Assembly: GCF_041929205.1 (NCBI RefSeq)
Contig: NZ_JBHFNT010000075.1
Strand: one strand, 5' to 3'
DNA from: Floridanema evergladense
Lineage (GTDB): Bacteria > Cyanobacteriota > Cyanobacteriia > Cyanobacteriales > Aerosakkonemataceae
Length of the DNA stretch: 64,000 nucleotides
Shown: in pieces, positions 59,401 through 64,000 of the stretch
Layout of the letters: every line of letters starts with the position of its first letter
Numbering within the stretch: the first letter of the stretch is position 1
Made by a program: the position numbers and the translations under genes
The notes under the pieces: generated by a model
Databases searched by the model: none
What the model was told of the DNA's origin: nothing
What the model saw: the letters and a program-made list of their open reading frames with translations, nothing else

Positions 59401-59739
59401 CTACGCGATCGCAAATTCAGTATATTGTCTGACATGAGGTGGATGAAAAGCTAAAACAATCTCCTCTCTTCCGATCCCTTTCTGCAACAAATCTGTCGCC
59501 ACTCCATCTTCTGTCCAATCTTCCTCAATCCAAATTTTGTTATTTTTTAACCGGATATGAATCATCACACTCTTAATCCGTTCATCTTTGTGCCACCCCA
59601 TCAACAGCAAAAGGTACTGATCGTGTACCTCATCAAAAGCTAAAACACTTTCAGTTGGAGAACCAGATTTTTCATTGAGTTGATGATATTCAGTTAAAAC
59701 TTCTTGAATTATTTGCCGATAATGCTTTAATCTACCCAT
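59401..59739 (-). CDS. xisI: XisI family protein
   Basis: 112 residues. YRQIIQEVLTEYHQL, HDQYLLLLMGWHKDERI, IWIEEDWTEDGVATDLLQ and IVLAFHPPHVRQYTEFAIA are diagnostic. XisI was named as a factor controlling excision of the fdxN element in Anabaena, but relatives are spread through cyanobacteria without such elements. XisH normally precedes it; here it is missing. Confidence 0.92.
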   Translation of the reverse strand: MGRLKHYRQIIQEVLTEYHQLNEKSGSPTESVLAFDEVHDQYLLLLMGWHKDERIKSVMIHIRLKNNKIWIEEDWTEDGVATDLLQKGIGREEIVLAFHPPHVRQYTEFAIA

Positions 59740-59789
59740 TGTACTCTCCTAATTAATATATGCTTAATATAGCTACCGATTATCTTTGA

Positions 59790-60131
59790 ATGAACCCTAA
59801 TAACCAAGATGATATCAATCAACCTGAAAAAACAGATCCATACGAACAAAGACTGTTTGAGGGATACACAGATTCAGAGACAGCAGAAATCAAAAGTCTC
59901 ATGGAAAAATGGGATAAAGCAACCTATCCCACTTTAGCCAATAGTATTGTAGATCATGCTGATAGACATGGTTTTACAGGTGATTATTTAAAATACTTGA
60001 GAAAAGCCAGTAACTTTAATAAAAAAGGTGCGCGAAAGAAACTCTTACCTAATGGTGCATTAAGATGGAATAAAGGCATTGAATTTCTCATAGAAAGAGA
60101 TGGAAAAATCATATCATACGGAGAAAATTGA
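59790..60131 (+). CDS. Possible small RNase-toxin-like protein
   Basis: 113 residues. The first 30 are polar; the rest, ATYPTLANSIVDHADRHGF, LKYLRKASNFNKKGARKKL and KGIEFLIERDGKIISYGEN, looks to me like the C-terminal toxin domain of polymorphic or contact-dependent toxins, cut loose as a single gene. The ending with DGKI and a final aromatic is characteristic of BECR-type RNase domains. It is translated with the next gene (nine bases apart), the order toxin then immunity. Not confirmed by search. Confidence 0.55.
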   Translation: MNPNNQDDINQPEKTDPYEQRLFEGYTDSETAEIKSLMEKWDKATYPTLANSIVDHADRHGFTGDYLKYLRKASNFNKKGARKKLLPNGALRWNKGIEFLIERDGKIISYGEN

Positions 60132-60139
60132 GTAATACC

Positions 60140-60532
60140 ATGCAAAACTCATACCTAAAAAATAAATCCGACAATGCCAAAGCTGCTAAAGAATATATCG
60201 ATCGCATATCCAAACAACTGCTAACTGATTATCAGCACACCAAAGAAGAGAGGCATAAAATAGCATTATGGGAAGATTCACAAGAGTTTAGTATCTTAGG
60301 TGTCATCGAAATTTTTACCGATGATATTCGAGGATACGCCGCGCAAGCGATCGCCAATGATACTTTAGAAAACCCTCAACAAATAGCAGAGAATTTACAA
60401 GGATTAAAAATCTTTGATGTTCCCTATTTTACCAATTGGTATTTTTCCCATGAATCTGATTATCCCCAAATCAAACGCTATGTAGAAACCCTCAATTATC
60501 TGCGTTTATTAATTATCGAATATATTAACTAA
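60140..60532 (+). CDS. Possible immunity protein for the gene before
   Basis: 130 residues from the ATG at 60140; a TTG at 60128 overlaps the previous stop and is less likely. All-helical, acidic protein (ALWEDSQEFSILGVIEIFTD; YVETLNYLRLLIIEYIN) without known family. Directly follows the putative toxin, similar size, same strand, so a toxin-immunity or toxin-antitoxin pair is inferred. Its end abuts the convergent Uma2 gene. Confidence 0.5.
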   Translation: MQNSYLKNKSDNAKAAKEYIDRISKQLLTDYQHTKEERHKIALWEDSQEFSILGVIEIFTDDIRGYAAQAIANDTLENPQQIAENLQGLKIFDVPYFTNWYFSHESDYPQIKRYVETLNYLRLLIIEYIN

Positions 60533-61294
60533 TCACAACTCCTCTAAATTAATCCCCCTCTCTCGCAACAAATCCTGCAAAGCTTGATATTTCAATCTTT
60601 CCTCTTCCAACTGTCTCTCTGCTTCATCAGCACGCTGTTTTTCCTGTTCTGCACGTTGTTTTTCCTGTTCTGCACGTTGCTTTTCTTGTTCCTTCAATTG
60701 TCCCAATTCTACAAATGTTAAAAACCTCTCTCCTGAAGGCGCAAAAATTTCCAAATTATTAGCTGTCACCTCAAATCTTACTCCTAAACGAGGACTAATC
60801 CAACCATTCATTTCGTCAATTAATTCTAGTTGATTTTGCGATTCGCGTAGCGATCCCTGCGGGAATCGCACCCACCCAATTAACTCCACATCATCAGGTT
60901 CATAAACATAGTATTCCTCTACTCCATATCGTTCGTAAAACTTCAATTTATGAGCCATTGCTTTGAGACGATTTCCCGGAGACAAAATCTCAAAAACTAC
61001 CTGCGGCGCAATATTATCTTCTTCCCATTGTTTGTAAGAACCTCTGTCTCCTTTTGGTCTACCAAACACAACCATTGTATCAGGAGCTTGGCGAGTTTTG
61101 TTATCTCCTTCAACCGGATACCAAAGCAAATCTCCAGCAACAAAGACATTAGCATCTTCGGCAAATAACAATTCTAAATTTTCCTTAATTGTGACAATCC
61201 AGCGAAATTGTTTGGTATTATCTGCCATTGGTTGTCCGTCACTTTCGGGGTAGATAATGGCGGGTGTGGTGTCGGATGGTAGTTGTTTTACCAT
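60533..61294 (-). CDS. Uma2-family (DUF820) endonuclease-like protein
   Basis: 253 residues. PD-(D/E)XK core: Asp in APDTMVVFG and Glu in VVFEILSPGN with KLKFYERYGVEEYYVY. The C-terminal 55 residues form a coiled coil with three tandem EQEKQRA heptads. A small palindrome (60838-60869) is inserted in the coding region and adds about ten residues (FPQGSLRES). Uma2 proteins are very numerous in cyanobacteria; role unknown. Confidence 0.9.
   Translation of the reverse strand: MVKQLPSDTTPAIIYPESDGQPMADNTKQFRWIVTIKENLELLFAEDANVFVAGDLLWYPVEGDNKTRQAPDTMVVFGRPKGDRGSYKQWEEDNIAPQVVFEILSPGNRLKAMAHKLKFYERYGVEEYYVYEPDDVELIGWVRFPQGSLRESQNQLELIDEMNGWISPRLGVRFEVTANNLEIFAPSGERFLTFVELGQLKEQEKQRAEQEKQRAEQEKQRADEAERQLEEERLKYQALQDLLRERGINLEEL
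60838..60869. repeat. REP-like palindrome inside uma2
   Basis: GCGATTCGCGTAGCGATC followed by CCTGCGGGAATCGC, complementary ends GCGATTC / GAATCGC. Such short palindromes are normally intergenic in cyanobacteria. Confidence 0.7.
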
Positions 61295-61326
61295 AATTGC
61301 TGATTGGCGAATTTGGCGGGTTGGTT

Positions 61327-62526
61327 CTATTTTACTGTAATTGTTTTATATTCTCCCATTGATTTAACATGACTCTTCATTTCAAACAGTTGATCTTTTA
61401 AAACCAAGCGTTCTTGAGGTGATAAAAAGGGAACTTCTTTGCGAGACAAGGTGGCGCTGAGGGGTAAAACGCGAAAGTTGAGTTTGTTGTTTAGGGTGTA
61501 TTTGTCGATCGCAGTTGGCAAAGCTTCCACTTGTGCAATTTCTACAGTTTTCTGCGGATAAATCTTGCGAACTTTCACAGAAAATATCACCCCCAAATTT
61601 CGGTATTTTCCATTTTGATTCGCAATAAAATTACCCAGGGAATAAATCGCAGTTCTAGTTTTTAATTTCCCATCTTTATCCTTAACTCTAAAAATTTGGT
61701 AAGGTTGAACAACGTGGGGATGATTACCAAGAATGATATCTGCACCTGCTTTAATTAAATTTTGTACTAATTGTTTCTGTTTTGCATCAGGTTGGCGTTG
61801 ATATTCATTGCCAAAATGTAAGGCAACTGTCACTATTTCTGCTCCCTGTTTTCTGGCTCTAGCAATATCGCTAATAATTTTGCCTTCATCGATTAGTGAT
61901 ACTAAATAACCTTTACCTTTGGGAATAGGGATGCCATTTGTGCCATAAGTATAAGCTAAAATTGCCATGTTAATATCATTTTTCTTGACCATTAAAATCT
62001 GTGCTGCTTCTTTAGCTGTTCTGGCTGTGCCTGTTGACGCAACTCCACGCGATCGGATATTATTAATAGTGTTAATTAATCCTTTTTCCCCTTTGTCTAA
62101 TGAGTGATTATTTGCAGTTGTTAAAACATTAAATCCGGCTTTTTTTGCTGCATCTACTAATTGTGCTGGAGCATTAAATAACGGATAGCCTGAGTAACCC
62201 ATTTCTGCGCCAGCTAATGTGGTTTCTACATTTGCGATCGCCCAATCAGCCTGAGAAATAATCGGTTTAACTTCAGTAAAAAAACCATCAAAATTATAAG
62301 TTTTCTGTTGGGGAATGTAACCAGAACGAGTTAAACTCATGTGCATTAACAAATCGCCAACCGCAACAAGCTTCGCTTCCTTAGTATAAGATTTGACTTG
62401 CTTTAACTCAGCTGAAGATTCCGATGAAGTTGGTTTGATAATTTCTGCCGTTGTCCTCTGATTTTGATTACAGCTAGAAATCAATACCAAGAGGAAAAAT
62501 ATCAATAATAGAGGAGTAAATTTCAT
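61327..62526 (-). CDS. CapA-family lipoprotein (PGA_cap metallophosphatase fold)
   Basis: 399 residues from MKFTPLLLIFFLL (62526); LVLISSC is a lipobox, so the protein is probably a lipoprotein on the outside of the membrane. The longer frame to 62577 would spoil the signal. Metal-binding blocks AVGDLLMHMSL, ANVETTLAG, TTANNHSLDKG and LGNHPHVVQPYQ are those of CapA/PgsA proteins involved in capsule or polyglutamate work; its real substrate is unknown. Confidence 0.9.
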   Translation of the reverse strand: MKFTPLLLIFFLLVLISSCNQNQRTTAEIIKPTSSESSAELKQVKSYTKEAKLVAVGDLLMHMSLTRSGYIPQQKTYNFDGFFTEVKPIISQADWAIANVETTLAGAEMGYSGYPLFNAPAQLVDAAKKAGFNVLTTANNHSLDKGEKGLINTINNIRSRGVASTGTARTAKEAAQILMVKKNDINMAILAYTYGTNGIPIPKGKGYLVSLIDEGKIISDIARARKQGAEIVTVALHFGNEYQRQPDAKQKQLVQNLIKAGADIILGNHPHVVQPYQIFRVKDKDGKLKTRTAIYSLGNFIANQNGKYRNLGVIFSVKVRKIYPQKTVEIAQVEALPTAIDKYTLNNKLNFRVLPLSATLSRKEVPFLSPQERLVLKDQLFEMKSHVKSMGEYKTITVK

Positions 62527-62603
62527 AGTTTTTCTCGCTATCATAAATGGGGCGCACTTGTTTGCTAAATAACTCAAGTTGTTAGTTACAAAGATCTTGG
62601 TTA

Positions 62604-62707
62604 GATTCCCCCTACCTTACTAAGGGGGGACCCGGATTCATAGTTTCTGTTTTTAAGCAGGGAACTCTCTTCAAAGTCCCCCTTAGTAAGGGGGATTTAG
62701 GGGGATC
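62604..62707. repeat. Palindromic repeat, CCCCCTTAGTAAGGGGG type
   Basis: Imperfect inverted repeat: GATTCCCCCTACCTTACTA and ...TTAGTAAGGGGGATTTAGGG followed by GGATC. A common intergenic element in cyanobacteria. Lies between divergent capA and arginase-family genes. Confidence 0.7.
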
Positions 62708-62820
62708 AAAAACACTTAAGCTGAACACTAACAATTTGTGTTAAATAAATAGGTGCCGCTAGATTAACATTAATCGAGACAATTTCTGCTAACCTACCTG
62801 AAAATTTTAGGAATTACCCG

Positions 62821-63861
62821 ATGGCTACTAAAGAAGAAATTCTGCAAAACTTCGATCCTAACGGAATTGGCATTGATAACGGCAATTTATTAGGGCTTCC
62901 TTTTGATTACGAATCTGCGAATATTATTGTGTTTGGTGTTCCTTGGGAAGTTACTGTTTCTTATGGTTTTGGAACAGCCGCAGGGCCAAAAAGAGTTTTA
63001 GAAGCTTCTCGGCAATTAGATATTTTTGATTTTGATAATCCTGATGGCTGGGAACAAGGGATTTTTATGGCAGAAATTTCTTCAGATATTCAGCAAAAAA
63101 GCGATGATTTAAGACAGAAAGCTACCACAATTATTGAATATTTAGAACAAGGTAAATTTGTAGAAAATGACCTGGAAATGGTACAGCTTCTACAAGAGAT
63201 TAACCAAGGTTCTCAAGCTCTTAACCAATGGCTATTTGAGAAAGCAAAAACTGCAATTAATCAAGGAAAAAAAGTGGCGGTGATTGGCGGCGATCATAGT
63301 GTACCTTTAGGATATATGCAAGCATTAGCTGAGTGTTATTCTAATTTCGGAATTTTGCATATAGATGCTCATTCTGATTTGCGGGAAGCTTACGAAGGAT
63401 TTGAATTTTCCCATGCTTCGATTATGTTTAATGCTTTGCAAATTCCGCAAATTTCTAAATTAGTTCAGGTGGGAATTCGGGATATTTCTGAAGGTGAAGT
63501 TAATCTGATTAAGCAGTCGGAAGGACGAGTTTCGGCGTACTACGATCCGATGTTGAAACAAAAGCTTTATGCTGGGGTAACTTGGTTGGATTTGTGTAAA
63601 CAAATTGTGGCGGAATTACCACAACAAGTTTACATTAGTTTTGATGTTGATGGATTAGATCCGAAACTTTGTCCGCATACGGGAACTCCGGTTCCGGGAG
63701 GTTTAGAATTAGAACAAGCTTTTTGTTTATTTCGGGAAGTTGTGCATAGCGGTAGAGAAATTATTGGTTTTGATGTTGTGGAAGTTGGGGATGATGAATG
63801 GGATGGAAATGTTGGTGCAAGAACTGTTTATAAGTTGTGTAATTTGATGAGTTTAACTTAA
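62821..63861 (+). CDS. Arginase/agmatinase-family ureohydrolase
   Basis: 346 residues. Binuclear metal site: GGDHSVPLGYM, IDAHSDLREAYEG and SFDVDGLDPKLCPHTGTPVPGG. About 60 extra residues, mostly helical (QQKSDDLRQKATTIIEYLEQ), lie before the first motif. Possible substrates are agmatine, arginine or guanidine: some cyanobacterial family members (Sll1077, GdmH) hydrolyse guanidine with nickel. I cannot decide which from sequence. Confidence 0.88.
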   Translation: MATKEEILQNFDPNGIGIDNGNLLGLPFDYESANIIVFGVPWEVTVSYGFGTAAGPKRVLEASRQLDIFDFDNPDGWEQGIFMAEISSDIQQKSDDLRQKATTIIEYLEQGKFVENDLEMVQLLQEINQGSQALNQWLFEKAKTAINQGKKVAVIGGDHSVPLGYMQALAECYSNFGILHIDAHSDLREAYEGFEFSHASIMFNALQIPQISKLVQVGIRDISEGEVNLIKQSEGRVSAYYDPMLKQKLYAGVTWLDLCKQIVAELPQQVYISFDVDGLDPKLCPHTGTPVPGGLELEQAFCLFREVVHSGREIIGFDVVEVGDDEWDGNVGARTVYKLCNLMSLT

Positions 63862-64000
63862 GTACGTTGTTGGGCGGTTTGGCGGGAAAGGGGAAGACGC
63901 CCCAACCACAGTTTTGTTGCAAAAAAAACGTGGCTGTGGATTTTTGAACAAAGGATAAACGTTTGTGGTGTGTTAAGATGAATATAGTTTTGTGAAGAAA
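63862..64000. other. Terminal gap
   Basis: Contains CCACAG ... CTGTGG (63905-63939), a weak hairpin near the arginase-family stop, and TATAGTTT (63983) near the window end. No gene seen. Confidence 0.4.

Noticed and set aside
62578..62820. Guanidine or other riboswitch upstream of the arginase-family gene
   Set aside because: The only structure is the CCCCCTTAGTAAGGGGG-type repeat; no riboswitch consensus recognised.

Overview
The window is chromosomal DNA from a cyanobacterium. It carries PSI subunit E (two copies), the cyanobacterial/chloroplast NDH-1 subunit NdhO, a PedR-like LuxR regulator, XisI and Uma2 family proteins, and the HIP1 octamer GCGATCGC throughout. The repeats of heptamer-like G-rich or C-rich units resemble the STRR class described from filamentous cyanobacteria, so a filamentous species is likely but not proven. 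No prophage, rRNA operon or full-length insertion sequence is visible; one tRNA-Thr is present.

Layout. 1-2.1 kb: a histidine kinase cut by the window edge, its receiver, and a DUF433/DUF5615 toxin-antitoxin pair. 2.2-7.4 kb: a VOC protein, a hypothetical protein and an aquaporin-GMC-DM13 operon. 7.8-19.3 kb: a complete type I-D CRISPR-Cas locus on the minus strand, namely a 15-repeat array, leader, cas2, cas1, cas4, cas6, cas3, csc1, csc2, cas10d (with an internal start for Cas11d) and a small winged-helix gene. 19.6-21.5 kb: decayed toxin-antitoxin genes and a WYL regulator. 21.5-30.8 kb: two sensor kinases, a GH63 glycosidase, an SDR, an EamA transporter and an SRPBCC protein. 31-47 kb: a redox island with NDH-2, DoxX, GMC2, DM13, an OmpR regulator whose kinase survives only as a tail, two DUF2231 membrane proteins, coxB-coxA-coxC of a CuA-less oxidase, GMC3, an S10 peptidase and an FdhF/YdeP oxidoreductase. 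47.5-50.5 kb: a beta-propeller protein, a glycosyltransferase and a secreted protein. 50.7-58.4 kb: mdh-ndhO, psaE2-mutM, psaE, pedR, a PfkB kinase, cynS, a PD-(D/E)XK-like protein and leuC. 58.5-63.9 kb: HNH protein, tRNA-Thr, xisI, a possible toxin-immunity pair, Uma2, CapA and an arginase-family enzyme.

How the parts may work together. Three GMC flavoenzymes, two DM13 proteins, NDH-2, DoxX and a subunit-II-without-CuA oxidase look like a respiratory branch that oxidises an unknown alcohol or sugar substrate and delivers electrons at quinol level to oxygen. In the CRISPR locus, paired 10-bp inverted motifs upstream of the operon and a similar motif in the leader suggest shared control.

The noncoding DNA is rich in small mobile palindromes. 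A 107-123 bp MITE with TA target duplication occurs twice, and one copy visibly interrupts an older hairpin. Another 163-bp element has a 10-bp duplication. Minisatellite hairpins sit in every gap of the cox operon and inside one kinase gene.
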